A DNA stretch of 64,000 nucleotides from Chrysemys picta bellii (GCF_011386835.1 NC_088797.1:88980264-89044263), one strand, 5' to 3'. Positions 24,328 through 36,578 are shown, counted from the first letter of the stretch. Program-made: numbers and translations. The notes: generated by a model not told the origin, from the letters alone.

Positions 24328-24689
24328 TAGTAGAGGTTAGTATCACACAAGAGCAAGGTAGATAAGATGTCAGGAATGAATTTACATCCAGGTCAAAAGC
24401 AGTAGAGAGGTTAAGGAGGATAATGGTGGAGCCCTGGACCGAACATTTTTTGCTACATAGATTTGGTTATATTTTTGAAGAGAGCAAATTCAATGGAATG
24501 AAAAAGGTGGAAGACAGAGTAGAGAGAACAGAAAATAGATTTGGAGCTAAACAACTTAAGACAGCAGTTGTCTATGGCTCACTTGATCTTAAAAGTGAAG
24601 AGCTGGGAGGTAAGTGAGGTCAATGGATGTTTTTTGAGAAGGGAGGAGAGAGAGCATGCAGAACTGAAAGTTTCCAAATGATCTACAGA

Positions 24690-24905
24690 TTGGGTAAATA
24701 ATTAAGCGGACAGAGTGATCTGAATTACTTGGTAAACTGGGCACAAGCAAACAAAATATATTTTAATATGGCTAAATGTAAAGTCATACATCTAGGATCA
24801 AAAAATGTAGGCCATACTTGCAGGATGGGGGATTCTGTCCTGGAAAGTAGTGACTGAAAAAGGTTTGGGGGTGATGATGGATAATCGATAATCAGCCCAG
24901 GATGA
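24690..24905 (+). mobile_element. CR1 LINE fragment (end of reverse-transcriptase ORF)
   Basis: With one reading frame the text gives LVNWAQANKIYFNMAKCKVI followed by HLGSKNVGHTCRMGDSVLE, matching the region after the CR1 reverse-transcriptase catalytic motif (N-W-A-x-x-N-K-M-x-F-N-x-x-K-C-K-V-x-H-L-G). It is interrupted by stops and both ends are lost. Confidence 0.7.
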
Positions 24906-26096
24906 GCGTGGAGATGTGGAAAGCCAGGGTCAAAATTGGTGAGGAAAGTGATTGAAAAGTTGAGATAGGGGTAAGTTATGTGACCGATACAGAGAGGGAG
25001 AGATGGGAAGAGTTGCTCAGAAGAAGTGGGAAGGAAGGACTGGAAGTAATAGGAGAGGGAGAGGAAAAGCCTGACAATGTCCTATTGAATGGCTTGAGGT
25101 GGAATGTTACAACATATGGTATAGTATTACAAAACCTGCTGTATAAACCAGTGCCATTTTAAACAATAGGAGTGGAGTGTGAATGAGTCAGGTACTTCAC
25201 TTTTTTGCAGGTATTGGCCATTATAGTAGCCATTAGGGTTGACGCTATTGGTCTGAGGAATTTGACGGGTGGTAATAAGATGTATGATCTTAACAATTAA
25301 TTTATCAAGGTCTTTATCTTTCAGCAACTATTGGCTATTATGGCCAGGGCTTGGTGCTTGTCTGCTGTTTAGATAGCCTGCCTTCGATAAAGCCTACTGA
25401 GTAATGTCAGAGAGAAAATTCTTTCTAAATGGTTGCTTCTGAAAATAAGGATTATTGTGAAGCAAGGGAACATGCAGTGAAACCTATGATTTGATTCTAT
25501 GTTGCAGCTGACTTCTACAGAGTGGTATGGGTGTGGAGGGTAAGATTTTAATGGTTACGTGATGCAGGAATGTGGTTGGAGAGCTGTCTTGTGTGAAGAA
25601 GCAGTATACAGAAGTAAATTACAAATATTTTCAAACATGAGTGATTTTATATACTAAAGTTCTTAAAATATAATCTACATTTGTGCTGCATACTGGTTTT
25701 GAATGCCTAATCTTCATGATTTCCTCCTATATAGAGATGGGCGGGGGGGAGAGGGGGAAGAAACAGTGTGGTGAATTCTTACATGGCATTGAGGCAAATA
25801 GAGTTGGGCTGGATTCCTTTAATTCATATTCTCCGTCTATGCAGTGTTCAGCTGGTGGTTAACTCAAGGGGTTCTGTACATAATACAGTAGTAATTGCCC
25901 ATTGACTTTTTAAAACAAATAAAACAAGAAGAAATTATTGAAACTGTCCCTAATCTAACACTTCTAGTAATGCAACAAAATTGCGGATGGGCTTCCTATA
26001 TATATATATTCAAAGTTTGATTTCTTTTTTCTTTTCAAGTTTTAGAGGAAAGACTATGGTTACTTATGTTCATCAGCACTCTGAGTACCTCTAGGA
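24906..26096. other. No gene seen; intron-like DNA
   Basis: Short A/G-rich frames only (24980-25162 is the longest). No repeat recognised. Confidence 0.4.
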
Positions 26097-26404
26097 CAGT
26101 GGTCCCCAACCTTTTTTGTCTGGCGGGCGCCAGACAACGAGCCATGGAGTACCGTGGCAGCGGACGAGCATCCGCCAACAAGCAGCAATGTCAATAGGCG
26201 TTGCCGCCGACAAGCAGTGTCATCCAGAGGCATTGCTGCCGAAATGCTGCCGAAAATCGGCGGGATTTTGGCAGCGATGCCTCTGGATGACGCTGCTTGT
26301 CAGTGGCATTTCGGCGGATGCTCATCCGCCGGCCAGTACACGGGCGCACTTAGGCGCCCCAGCGGGTACCATGGCTCCCACAGGCACCATGTTGGGGACC
26401 CCTG
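26097..26404. mobile_element. 308-bp non-autonomous hAT element with exact 8-bp duplication
   Basis: Ends CAGTGGTCCCCAACCTTTTT and CACCATGTTGGGGACCCCTG are inverted repeats. CTCTAGGA is present exactly on both sides (26089-26096 and 26405-26412). The interior is partly palindromic, with AGGCATTGCTGCCGAAAT and its complement-like partner GGCAGCGATGCCTCTGGATG around a centre near 26255. The frames at 26116-26498 are contained in it and are not genes. Confidence 0.9.
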
Positions 26405-26412
26405 CTCTAGGA

Positions 26413-27636
26413 TTTCAGTGCAGGTTGTTCAGTATTGCTCGTACATATTCATTATCAATGTAATGGTAAGTGTATCCGTCAAAACCAAAGTCTGGTGATA
26501 ATCTCTTTGTTCCTAGAAAGAGTTTAAATGTTCTTATTCTAGAAGCTTTCCTTTGTTTTGCATTGAACTGATAGGTTTAGGTACAGCATGTGCCCAATGA
26601 TGCTGTCCATTCCATGGCTGAAACAATTGTAGCAATAACCATTCAAACATTGTTGCTTAGCAGGGTTCTAATAGTTTCCCTGGATTGTGTGGATTTGGAA
26701 TTTTTGTGACAATATTAAAACTCTCTACTAATGACTACCTGCAAGAATAATCTGTGGCACTGCTTGGCTTGCCAGACTCTCAGGGAAGGACTCCTCTTGT
26801 CTACGTTCTCTTCTCCCCTCTCCCCCCCCCCCCCCGCCCCCAAGGCTGAAGTAGCTTATCCCCAAAGATCACAATTTACTCAGCTTGTCTGAGCCCTACT
26901 CTCCTGGAATATCCCATATCATAACTACAATTTCAAATCAAGAGTAGTTAAGACCTTTCTTAAGAAGCTTGACTGTCAGATGAGTTGTAATAATACTGTA
27001 GAGCTCATCACATTTCTTTGTCTCTTTTCATCTTGGGGTGAGCATGCTGTGACCACAATTGGTCCACCAAGCTAAAATCCTTAACCCAACACTTCTATAA
27101 TATCTCCAGATAGGTTCTGGTGTTGGACTGTCTCTAGAGACCTCTTTACTGGTCTACATTAGAAGAATGACACATTTCTGACAATTGGAGCAGCTAAATG
27201 TTGCTAATGCAGAAAAAATTATCTGCATCAGAAATTCACTTTTCTGCTGCACTTCCTGAGATAGCTGAACTGTTTGGCATCAGAAAGCTGTCCTGCCCTC
27301 TTTCCCACAAGTGAAAGCTGTGTCCCTTGTCTAATTCCTTGCATCTTGGCCATTCCTGGCTAAGGTGAACTGAAAATGGACACTCCTTGGAGCTAGTCAG
27401 CATTGCCCTGTAACCTCTAAGTGCTGCCAAACATAATTGGCTGCGTGTGTAATGATTTGGAGGATCTGTATAATTTATGAATTCTGTGTGAGATTATGAA
27501 CTCTCTGTCAGGCTGGAAATATCCATTTTGAGTGTGCAGTTTTTTGCCTTATCCATGGTCTGTTTGCCCCCATATTGGTTTGAGATTCCAAAAGCTTCTG
27601 GCAAAAAAATACCAATAGAGGGTAGGAGAGAGTCTC
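26413..27636. other. No gene seen; intron-like DNA
   Basis: Includes a C-rich tract near 26820-26840. No protein-like frame or known repeat. Confidence 0.4.
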
Positions 27637-27639
27637 TAA

Positions 27640-28330
27640 GGGTATGTCTACACTACAAAATTAGGTCGATTTAATAGAAGTCAGTTTTTTAGAAATCGAT
27701 TTGATACAGTCGATTGTGTGTGTCCCCACTAAACGCATTAAGTCAGTGGTGTGCGTCCACAGTACCAAAGCTAGTGTTGAGTTTTGGAGTGTTGCACTGT
27801 GGTAGCTATCCCACAGTTCCCACAGTCTCCACCACCCATTGGAATTCTGGGTTGAGCTCCCAATGCCTGATGGGGGAAAAACATTGTCGCAGGTGGTTCT
27901 GGGTACATGTCGTCAGGCTCCCCTCCCTCCGTGAAAGCAATGGCAAAAAATAGTTTCTCGCCTTTTTTCCTGGGTTACCTGTGCAGACAATTTACCACGG
28001 AAAGCATGGAGCCCACTCAGCTCACGGTCAGCGTATGTCTCCTGGGTGCTGCTGGTAGACGCGGTACTGCAGTGCTACACAGCAGCATCGCCTTGCCTTG
28101 CCTTGCCTTGCCTTGCGGACGTCAGATGGTGCAATACGACTGCTAGTTGTCGTCCCGTAGGTACTCCTGGCTGACCTTGGTTATGTTGGTCGGGGGCGCC
28201 TGGGCAGACATGGGTGCTCCTGGCCGGCCTTAGTGAGGTCGGTCAGGGGTGCCTGGACAAAAATGGGAATGACTCCAGGTCATTCTCTTCTTTAAGTTTC
28301 GTCTAATGGAGATTCAGTTCAGTCTTGTCA
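27640..28330 (+). mobile_element. Harbinger-type DNA transposon 5' fragment (GGGTATGTCTACACTAC end)
   Basis: Starts GGGTATGTCTACACTAC after a TAA (27637-27639), the terminus and TAA/TTA duplication typical of PIF/Harbinger elements. It continues with CGATTTGATACAGTCGATTG, GTAGCTATCCCACAGTTCCC and a (CCTTG)5 run at 28091-28115. I recall the same order of motifs from a common turtle element. The right terminus is missing; a hAT element begins at 28339. No transposase frame is evident. Confidence 0.6.
28091..28115. repeat. (CCTTG)5 microsatellite
   Basis: Five perfect units of CCTTG. Confidence 0.9.
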
Positions 28331-28338
28331 TTCTATTG

Positions 28339-29118
28339 CAAGGGTGGGCAAACTTTTTGGCCCGAGGGCCACATCTGGGAATATAAATTGTATGGCGGGC
28401 CATGAATGCTCAGAAAATTGGGGTTGGGGTGTGGGTGTGAGGGCTCTGGTTGGGGGTGCAAGCTCTGGGGTGGGGCCAGAAATGAGGAGTTCAGGGTGCA
28501 GGAGGGGGCTCTGGGCTAGGGAGGTGGAGTGGGGTGAGGGCTCTGGCTGGGTGTGCGGTCTCTGGGGTGGGGTTGGGGATGAGGAGTTTGGGGTGTAGGA
28601 GGGAGCTCTGGGCTGGGACCGAGAGGTTCGAGGGGCAGGAGGGGGATCAGGGCGGGGGCAGGGGGGTTAGGGTGTGGGAAGGGGTGCAGGTTTGGGCTGG
28701 GGTGCAGGCTCTGGGGTGGGGCTGGAGATGAGAGGTTTGGGGTGCAGGAGGGTGTTCCAGGCTGGGATCAAGGGGTTGGAGGGTGGGAGGAGGATCAGGG
28801 CTGGGGCAGGGGGTTGGGGCATGGGGAGAGGCTCAGGGGGGCAGCCTCCAGGCAGTGCATATCTCAAGCGGCTCCTGGAACCAACAGCATGTCCCTTCTC
28901 CAGCTCCTATGCGGAGCCACGGCCAGGCAGCTCTGCTTGCTGCCCCGTCCGCAGGCACTGCCCCTGCAGCTCCCATTGAAGCGCTGGAGAGGGGCCATGC
29001 TGCAGCTTCCGGGAACCGTGTGGAGCGGCCCCCGACCCTGCTCCCTTGGCTGGAGCCCCCAGTGGGCACTCGAGGGCTGGCTTAAAACAGCTGGCGGGCA
29101 GTAGTTTGCCCACCCCTG
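28339..29118. mobile_element. 780-bp non-autonomous hAT element
   Basis: Ends CAAGGGTGGGCAAACTTTTT and AGTTTGCCCACCCCTG are the same type as the element at 23712. Flanking octamers TTCTATTG and CTCTAATA agree at 5 of 8 positions, a decayed duplication. The interior is G-rich (GGTGCAGGAGGGGGCTCTGG-like words) then a segment with CAGCTCCCATTGAAGCGC. Long overlapping frames on both strands are composition effects. Confidence 0.8.
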
Positions 29119-29126
29119 CTCTAATA

Positions 29127-30899
29127 TCTCTGTCCAGACCATGTTCAAGGGCTATATGATAGTGTTGTGCACCCAAACCTGAAAGGAATTGCACCTCCCT
29201 AAACTGTCCACCCTTGGATTGCTCCCTCCCATGATTATTCCTCTTTAGTTTCCCCTATGTTCCAGTCACCACCTCTCTGGGTGTTTTGTTCAGCATCTCT
29301 CCCTCCATTACTCCTCACTGCCTTCCACCAAGCTGAATGCTGCTTTTGCAGCACTCTCATTTTAGGTCTAGAAACTTCATAAGACAGAAAGCACTATGTT
29401 TGGGCTGGTTCACCTACCTGAATGATTGCTCTATTTCTGATACTGAAAGATGGTAATGTAGGAGTGTATGGAGTAACTGTTATAATTATAGGAATATTTT
29501 TTGGTGAATAAACCACCTTGGGTATTGCTGGAATATTAAACAGTGTTTAGCTACATGGTTTTTCAGCAAACTAAATGTTTTTAGGCCCTCTAGGACATAT
29601 CAGGCCTTAGCATTGAGAAGAAAGTTGCTCATCCTTTTTTTCCTGTTAAAATTTTGGCAGCCCTTTACTTTCCCCATGTTGTTGTCTCATATTGCATCCT
29701 ATTAATAAAGATGGAAACATATAGTGTTCCAGTATGACATGAAATAATTCTCCAATAGTAGATGATCTCACACTGGCTTGCTGCCTCTTGTAAAATATAA
29801 AGTACCTTCCCCCTCTTCATGAAGAGGGTGAATTATGATGTCCTTAAATTTCTGTGGCAGCTTTTAGGAATAATTCAAGTAGCATAGCTATACCTTGATA
29901 AGTGGGTGAGCAGAAATTCAGAGTATTTGAGCTTATCTTGGTAGATCACTTGAATTAGCCCTTATGGAGGGGCAGGGACTGCCATGCAGCGAGGTAATTC
30001 CCAGCCTTATAAAGCCAATAAGTTGGATAATAATTTTGAATTTGATTTGGGGATTGCAATTGTGTGCTCCATTTAAGGAGGACTTTGGGTGTACTTCTAT
30101 ACACAGGTACAATTGCTAAGCCTTAGACTGACAGAATAGCGTCATTTGTTAAATGCAGTATGTCTGTAGTAGTGCTTCTTTAGGATTAGTGCAAGGCTTG
30201 AAATGGTCTGGGGAGGTCAGTCACACACTTAAATAAAGCTGAGGTGGTATGGTTATTGGAAAGGAGGTGTTAAAATATGCTTAAATAAGCTATTTGAGTC
30301 TTAACGTTTTTGAGCTTATGAGTTTTCATCATGGACAATGACATAACTGTCACTTTTCTGAGAGCACTTTTAGCTGAGACTTGGCAGACTGACTTTTGTG
30401 TGCTGTACTTGCTTTGGAACCAGTGCTATGCAGACTTCCTGTGTAACAAACAATTGCAGGACCTATTCCTCCAGGGAAGGTGAGCAGATGTTCTTTTTGC
30501 ATCCCTGATGGGCATTAAAAACCCGATGCTGAATGACAGTCATCTTGTAATACAGGGTAAACATATTGGAGAAACAATATTAAAAACAATAAAAGAACCT
30601 ATGCATGCTGAAAAGCTTACCAGAGATCACCCCCAACTCCAGTCTCAAGCTCTGGTTGGTGTCAGTCCTTCAAAACTCACAGCTGGGTTTTCCCCATGGT
30701 GGCAAGTTCATAACTGTTTCAGATTCAGAACTAGAACCCAGGCTGGGCATTTCAGCCTTTTGTTTTCATAACTCTGGCTTTGACTACCTGTTCCCAGAGA
30801 CTGGACAGCAGACAATGACCCACTCCTCAGAGCATAGTTTCAAAAGTCTAGGTTTTTGCATATCTGGAGGTGGGGAATTTACATTAACCTCTCCCTTGG
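29127..30899. other. No gene seen; intron-like DNA
   Basis: AT-rich, no recognised repeat or exon. A short acceptor-like TTGCAG with a GTGAGC 20 bases later near 30455-30482 is too short and out of context to call an exon. Confidence 0.4.
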
Positions 30900-30902
30900 T
30901 AA

Positions 30903-30989
30903 AAAGAACAGGAGTACTTGTGGCACCTTAGAGACTAACACATTTATTTGAGCATAAGCTTTTGTGGGCTACATCCCACTTCTTTGGTG
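30903..30989 (+). repeat. Dispersed repeat, second copy of the GTACTTGTGGCACC family
   Basis: AAAGAACAGGAGTACTTGTG through AGCATAAGCTTTTGTGGGCT to CCCACTTCTTTGG matches 23350-23435, but lacks the AGTAGCAGCCGTGTTAG part at its left end. Confidence 0.75.
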
Positions 30990-31879
30990 TTCCTCATGAA
31001 GTCCACTTCATACTTACGGTATCAAAAGTCCATTCTTGCCTGGCACATTTTCAATATAGTCCTTTGAACTCCCAGGCCACACATCACACCTCCTCCCTCC
31101 CCAACAGAGGTTACATCCAATCCCAGCCCACAATAATACATAAACTTTGCATGTAATACAATGGGCCCCAACATAACTCAGTAAAGTCTCCCAAGGGTAT
31201 GCGGGAAATTGCCATATCTACCACAAATTTATCATCTTGGCTAAGTCTGCACATACCCTGGAGCTGGGATGTGGCAAATGCTTGTCTCTTGTTACATGGC
31301 CACATGGAGTTGCCAGGAAGCAGTGCAAACTGCATTCTCTCTTCCAGACGCTGAGTATTATCTCTAATACTTCCAGTCCATCCTCTATCTTTCAAATGCT
31401 GGCCAGAGGAGCAAGTCCTATGTTGCTCCTGTCCTCTTTCTCTTGGCTGGTAGTCTAATATTCACCAAGTCTCTGAGCCAGCCAAAATTTTTCTGTTTCT
31501 TTATTTCTGTGTAAAAACGTAAGCAATGTGGTGGTGTGTGTGTTTTTGTTTTTGTTTTTTGTTTAGATAATGCAGTATGACCCCCATAATCATATTAATT
31601 TTAAAAGGGAGTGGGTAGCTTGCACCATTGTGAGGCTCTTTAAGACAGAATTTAACAGTTGTCTTTGTTTTTATTTGTAACTTCTTCAGCCATCATTCTG
31701 GCTTCTTGTTGATATGATGATGGTAGAATGGAGACTGTGGTTCATTTAGTTTCGGTAGGAGACACAATCTCTACCCTTAAAGCTTGTTTGCTAAAAGTTG
31801 GTGTACTGTGTCTTCTGCTTATCAGACAGTCTCATCTCTGTTCCTTGTGTTCCCTCCATCTTGTTGTACACCTCTTTCT
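30990..31879. other. No gene seen; intron-like DNA
   Basis: Short overlapping frames on both strands around 31111-31458 without domain content. A TG/T-rich tract lies near 31530-31562. Confidence 0.4.
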
Positions 31880-32000
31880 TGTGTTGCATTTATGCTGTAA
31901 ATTCTTTGGTACAGAGTCAGTGTTCTATGTGCTTTTACGATATATAGTACAGTTCAAACCCTTATCCATGACTGGGGCCTGTAGGTGTGTTTGTAACACT
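31880..32000. repeat. Probable ancient dispersed repeat
   Basis: CTGTAAATTCTTTGGTACAG followed about 80 bases later by CCATGACTGGGGCCTGTAGG is the motif pair of a widespread amniote repeat (the usual form has CTTTGGGGCAGGGA and GACTGGGGCTCCTAGG). A shorter relative may be at 46136-46180. Diverged; recall-based. Confidence 0.4.
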
Positions 32001-32693
32001 GGTAAAGGGAATCTTAACTTGAAAACTAAAATAACAAATCTCATACTCCAGAGAGGTTTCTTAGGTCTTAAGAAAAACTTGAAATCCAAAAGAAGCAAGA
32101 TGGAGTAAAACAGAAATTCAGCACTTAAATCTGTTACCTTCTCCCATCTCATTACACTCAATGAAAAACTGACAATGTGCTAATGACTCGTGGAAATGTT
32201 GCAGAGGGTTCCTTCCACTTTTTTCACAAATGTTTGCTCTCCTAGGATAACTTCAAATGGAGATTTTGTTTTTCTTTTCCTTTGTCTCCTGGTACCTCGT
32301 ATAGTAATTTCACAAATACTATTAAGTGTTCGCTAAAATCCTCACTTCCTGCTACCAGAAAAAGTTCCTATTGTGCATTTTCCTTATTCCTAATCTGCAA
32401 AGTAGCAAAAGTAATAAATATTCATACTACCAGTCAAAATGCAAACAGTGAGCTTTAATCAGAATGGCTGAATCCAAGGTATATTTTGAATTTCAAAGAT
32501 CTGTTGACAAACTATTTTTAGAGGGATTTTTAAAATTATTCCTATTAAATGGAGCACTGAACCCTATTTAGTGTTTTTCCCATAACATAACAATCTTGTT
32601 CTTATTTGCTGTTTGACTCAGAATGGAATGCACTCTGCTTGGCAAAGTACCTCCAAAAATGGGAAAGCTTTAAATATATAATGCCTTCTCTTA

Positions 32694-32920
32694 GGCTATG
32701 TCTACACTTGGAGCTAGGGGTGTGTTTTCCACGGTAGCACAGGCAGCGGCAGTGGTGGCACAGGCTCAGGACTCCACCCCCTACAAACCTGCCTTACTCC
32801 ATGTTGCTGCTGCCCTGCCCATGCTGCCATGGTTGCACTACTATTTTTAGCAGCTAGTGCAGGAAGGTCAACATGAGCTGGGAACCGCACCCCTAGCTCT
32901 TGAGTGCAGGTGTAGTCATA
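32694..32920. mobile_element. Harbinger-type MITE, about 227 bp
   Basis: Left end GGCTATGTCTACACTTGGAG, preceded by TTA, continues AGCTAGGGGTG; the right end CACCCCTAGCTCTTGAGTGC continues AGGTGTAGTCAT. The two ends are inverted copies of each other, with an insertion in the right arm and loss of the last bases. It has no coding capacity. Confidence 0.65.
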
Positions 32921-33002
32921 ATGACAGATGAGGATTTTAAGATAACGGGGGGAAATAAAGGGGCAATGTCAGAACTAATTTCTCAAGAGATGCATGTGGT
33001 TT

Positions 33003-33176
33003 ATATAGAATATCAGGGTTGGAAGGGACCTCAGGAGGTCATCTAGTCCAACCTCCTGCTCAAAGTAGGACCAATCCCCAGACAGATTTTTACTCCCGTT
33101 CCCTAAATGGCCCCCTCCAGGATTGAACTCACAACCCGGGGTTTAGCAGCCAATGCTCAAACCATTGAGCTATCCC
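33003..33176 (-). mobile_element. tRNA-derived SINE with CR1-like tail, minus strand
   Basis: On the minus strand the 5' part reads GGGATAGCTCAATGGTTTGA (tRNA A-box region) and later GTGAGTTCAATCC (B-box region, about 33118-33132), then GGCCATTTAGGGAAC, and finally a CR1-like tail GACCTCCTGAGGTCCCTTCC. This is the structure of the cryptodiran turtle Pol III SINE. It would be transcribed by RNA polymerase III and moved by CR1 machinery through the shared tail. Nearly full length, some point changes. Confidence 0.8.
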
Positions 33177-33177
33177 A

Positions 33178-33709
33178 TATTAATGCTAGAGAACCATCCA
33201 GAGGCCAGAAGTTTGCCTCTGGGGTTTGGAGGACTGCTGATGAGAATGAATCAATATACAGATCGTGTGTGATAATAAACACTATATAGAGGAAAAATGA
33301 TTTAAAGGTCTCTCTGTACAGTCTGATCTCTCATGTCTCAGCCATGTGTTCTGGTTTGAGACAGAACTGGAACGTATTCTGTGTATCGAACTTGAATAAG
33401 CCTATTATAAGGTGCTTATGTTAAGCAGTAAGAATCTTGCCTGGGTTGTAGTGGCTGGACTTTTTTTTTTTTGTGAGGGAGAGGGAAAGGAAGAGTAACT
33501 TGCTTTCTCCTTAGATGACAGTGAACAGAAAAATGCTGATACTGCACAGCAAAAAGCCTGTTCCTTTTTTGGAGTGGAAATGCTCTCATTTATCATGTTT
33601 GCGAAATCCTCTTGGCTTTCTGCAGAAGTAAAAGCAGAAGTTAGAGATTGTTTCTTCACATGACAGACCATAGTGTGTTCAAAATTCATAATGGCATCTG
33701 CTATACTAA
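33178..33709. other. No gene seen
   Basis: The 107-residue minus-strand frame at 33405-33728 is serine-rich but has no domain features and runs into the adjacent MITE; not called. A T11 tract lies near 33461. Confidence 0.4.
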
Positions 33710-33952
33710 AGGTATGTCTACACTGCAATTAAAAACCCACAGCTAGTCAGTGCCACCTGACTCGGGCTAAGAGGCTGTTTAATTGCCATGTAGATGCTTG
33801 GGCTGGATCCTGGGCTCTAGGACCCTGAGAGGTGTGAGGGTCCCAGAGGATCCCCAACATCTACACTGCAGTTAAAGCAGCCACCCAAACCCCACAAGCC
33901 TGAGTCAGCTGGCATGGACTAGCTGCAGGTGTCTAACTGCCTAGACACATCC
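33710..33952. mobile_element. Harbinger-type MITE (GGTATGTCTACACTGCAATTAA family)
   Basis: Left end GGTATGTCTACACTGCAATT with TTAAAAACCC; right end has CATCTACACTGCAGTTAAAG in the interior and GTGTCTAACTGCCTAGACAC at the edge. The arms carry CTGACTCGGGCTAAG against GCCTGAGTCAGCTGG in inverted order, so the element is a partial palindrome. Recognised from memory as a common turtle MITE. Confidence 0.65.
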
Positions 33953-35518
33953 TATGAGCTCATAAGGGCTTGTTGCTGAAAAGAGTGTTAGCCCTAGTCA
34001 GAGATTTATTTTTTTTAATGGTACAAACTGTAATACCTGGAGTTCTGTTGGATTTAATTGTTTAGCAGTTTGCAGTTTTGGTAATTAATACACAACTGCA
34101 TTCCTATTCCTTTCAATTTGGTGATATGGTATTAAATGGGAACGAGTTGGGTGGTTGCAAGGGAATCAAGTTAGTCTGTATCCTTGTGAGCAAGACTTGT
34201 ATACAAGTAATCTGTATTACTAAAAACTCATAAATAAATTCAAGAACTACAGGGAGGAACGTTACCTTCCTGCTGTAATTTCCAGATATGTTGTTGTGCT
34301 TGTATGACTGACTTGCAAAAAATGATGCAGTACTGTTTTGTTTGGCTGTCCCTTAAACTTAATAAATGTCACACATCATTTAAGTGCTGAAACAGCAGAG
34401 GGAATGATATTTGGGACATTTCCAGGTACTTGATCTATAAGAAGGCAAGTGAGGGCAAGGCTATAGGAGAAAACATTAGGTGAACACCTAGATGCTTATG
34501 TTGGCTGCAGTGAGAGTGCTGCCACTGTAGATTGAATGTACAGAATTTAGTTTAACTAATCTGTGACTTTCATTATGTAATGCCAGGAGTTTTAGTTTGG
34601 AGGTCACTTGGCTGCTTTGAGGCAAGAAATACTACTTTTTGCCCAAGATGGTGTCCATTAATAGCTCATGTTTACTCCTACGTATTGTATATTAAGAAGC
34701 CTAGCCCCAGAGAGCAATGTTGTACTCATCATAGGAGAACTGTTTGAGCCAATATGAAAGTGAGTGGGCAGGCAAGGGAGATAGGGTTCATCGTTTAAGA
34801 TGGATCTTTAGTACCTCCAGTCATACTGCAAGTTCATTCATGGCAAACTTGGGTTGGGAGAGAACTGAAGCATTGCTTCAGTAATTACTCAGGTAAGCAG
34901 CACTGGAAAAATGGACAATCATGATCTAAACTAGTCCAGAACTGGGAATACAGCTTTTCTGGTAGTGCTCTTCTACACGGGTAAACAGTTTTTGTTTTCA
35001 GAATGTAACATGAGCTTTCCTTTCCCTTATTGGATTGTCTGTTTCGTTTGATATCTCTTCATACAATGCACATGTCCTTTGAATTGAAGTTGCTACATAA
35101 TATTTCACTCATATAAACAGTTCTGTTCACAGTAATTTTAACTTAATTTATTTGATTTGGCAGCATTTGTAAAACAGAATTACTCTGGATTGACATTTTT
35201 GTATGATGGAATGCACTATTATTTAGGGATGTCTTTTTGGAATTGCAATGATGAAGCATCATTGTGGTTTTATGGAAACACATGATAATTTACATCGATA
35301 TCTGTATTAAAGTGGGATCCATTTTGTGTTTGACAATTAAATGACAGATACACCTGTTCAGTATGAACTAGTTAGCTGCAGACTTAGTAACTTTCTTGAT
35401 GGAAGATGGTTCTGTTTTCCTACTTCATGGAAGGAAATTAGAAATATAAAATTCTAAATATAAACTGGAGTTGGAGCTTGAGCTTTCTGATTTGTCGTTT
35501 AAAAATAAATAAATAAAT
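33953..35518. other. No gene seen; intron-like DNA
   Basis: AT-rich without recognised features. Confidence 0.4.
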
Positions 35519-35704
35519 GGAGATATCCTATCTCCTAGAACTGGAAGGGACCTTGAAAGGTCATTGAGTCCAGCCCCCTGCCTTCACTAGCAGGACCAAG
35601 TACTGATTTTGCCCCAGATCCCTAAGTGACCCCCTCAAGGATTGAACTCAAAACCCTGGGTTTAGCAGGCCAATGGTCAAACCACTGAGCTATCCCTCTC
35701 CCCT
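35519..35704 (-). mobile_element. tRNA-derived SINE with CR1-like tail, second copy, minus strand
   Basis: On the minus strand: GGGATAGCTCAGTGGTTTGA, then GGCCTGCTAAACCCAGGGTT, GAGTTCAATCCTTGAGGG, GTCCTGCTAGTGAAGGCAGG and tail ACCTTTCAAGGTCCCTTCCA. It has the same head as the copy at 33003 but a different middle, so the two belong to different subfamilies. Confidence 0.8.
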
Positions 35705-36524
35705 AAAATGGAAAATCTGGCTTTGTAATTTGAAAATCCAGAAATATTTACTATAATCAATAATATTTAAACAATAGTCCATCAGTCTTGTTTCTATATT
35801 TAGAAAATTTAGCTCACTGAAAGCAATTAAATCAGTTACTTTCCCCTCAATCAATTTCCAAGTGATCTAGTTTAATCCCTGTTAAAATTAATTATTTTGA
35901 TTTACTTTTGGTGTAAATGTTCATATGGAAATAGTCACACTTGTCTGTGAAGTAGTGTCTGGTTTCTCTATAACTGTCAAAGTGAGCAGCCCCTTTTACT
36001 CAGCACAGGCAAACAGAGCTACCCATATAGGTTGTTTAATAAAAAAGTAATTATTGAAAATTTCCCCTGTTGATGAATCATGTTTCCACTTAGGAGCTGG
36101 CATGTTTAATTTTATTCTCTGCACTAGTGTGCCAATCAGTTTGGTGTAATGCAGAATTAATTACAGGAGCTTCCCTTTTACAAGAAAGCTCACTGTAATA
36201 AGTAGGCAGGGTGGGACTAAGAGGGAGCAGACGGGACCCATTCATGACTTTTTACGATGGTGGGCACCACACTTGTACTGTATTGATAGAAGAGCTGAGT
36301 AAGAATAATTCAAATCTCTGGAAACACTTCTACCAGTTGACCTGTTACAGTAGACTTAGACCAGTTATGCTGCTGTTTGGTGTCCATAGATTGCTGTACC
36401 CAAAACACGTGCAAAGTATTTGCTACAGGTTTCACCAGCCAAGATTCTCCCATCCTACCCCAATGTCCAGCTCCTGGATGGATTATTGGAAATTTTTCTT
36501 TATAATACAGACATTTATTTAAAT
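35705..36524. other. No gene seen
   Basis: AT-rich, with short frames only. Confidence 0.4.
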
Positions 36525-36578
36525 CAACATTTCCTGCTTCCTGATTTTGAATCACCGATTTTAAATCAATCCACCCTG
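36525..36578. mobile_element. End fragment of an AAATC-rich hAT-like element
   Basis: CTGCTTCCTGATTTTGAATC...TTTAAATCAATCCACCCTG matches the right end of the larger copy at 55100-55770. Its complement CAGGGTGGATTGATTTA has the form of a hAT terminus. Confidence 0.6.

Noticed and set aside
23632..24340. Frames up to 215 codons on both strands
   Set aside because: Composition of the G-rich interior of a non-autonomous hAT element.
26116..26498. Two overlapping 114-115 codon frames
   Set aside because: Contained almost entirely in a hAT element with exact target duplication.
28091..28115. Regularly spaced CCTTG repeats as a possible array
   Set aside because: Simple 5-bp microsatellite without spacers; no CRISPR-like structure anywhere.
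30440..30490. Acceptor-like and donor-like signals 20 bases apart
   Set aside because: Too short for a plausible exon and unsupported by frame or context.
33107..33180. tRNA-like A and B boxes
   Set aside because: Part of a SINE with a CR1-like tail, not a tRNA gene; a second copy at 35519 has the same structure.
33405..33728. A 107-codon serine-rich minus-strand frame
   Set aside because: Runs into a MITE, no domain, no splice signals.
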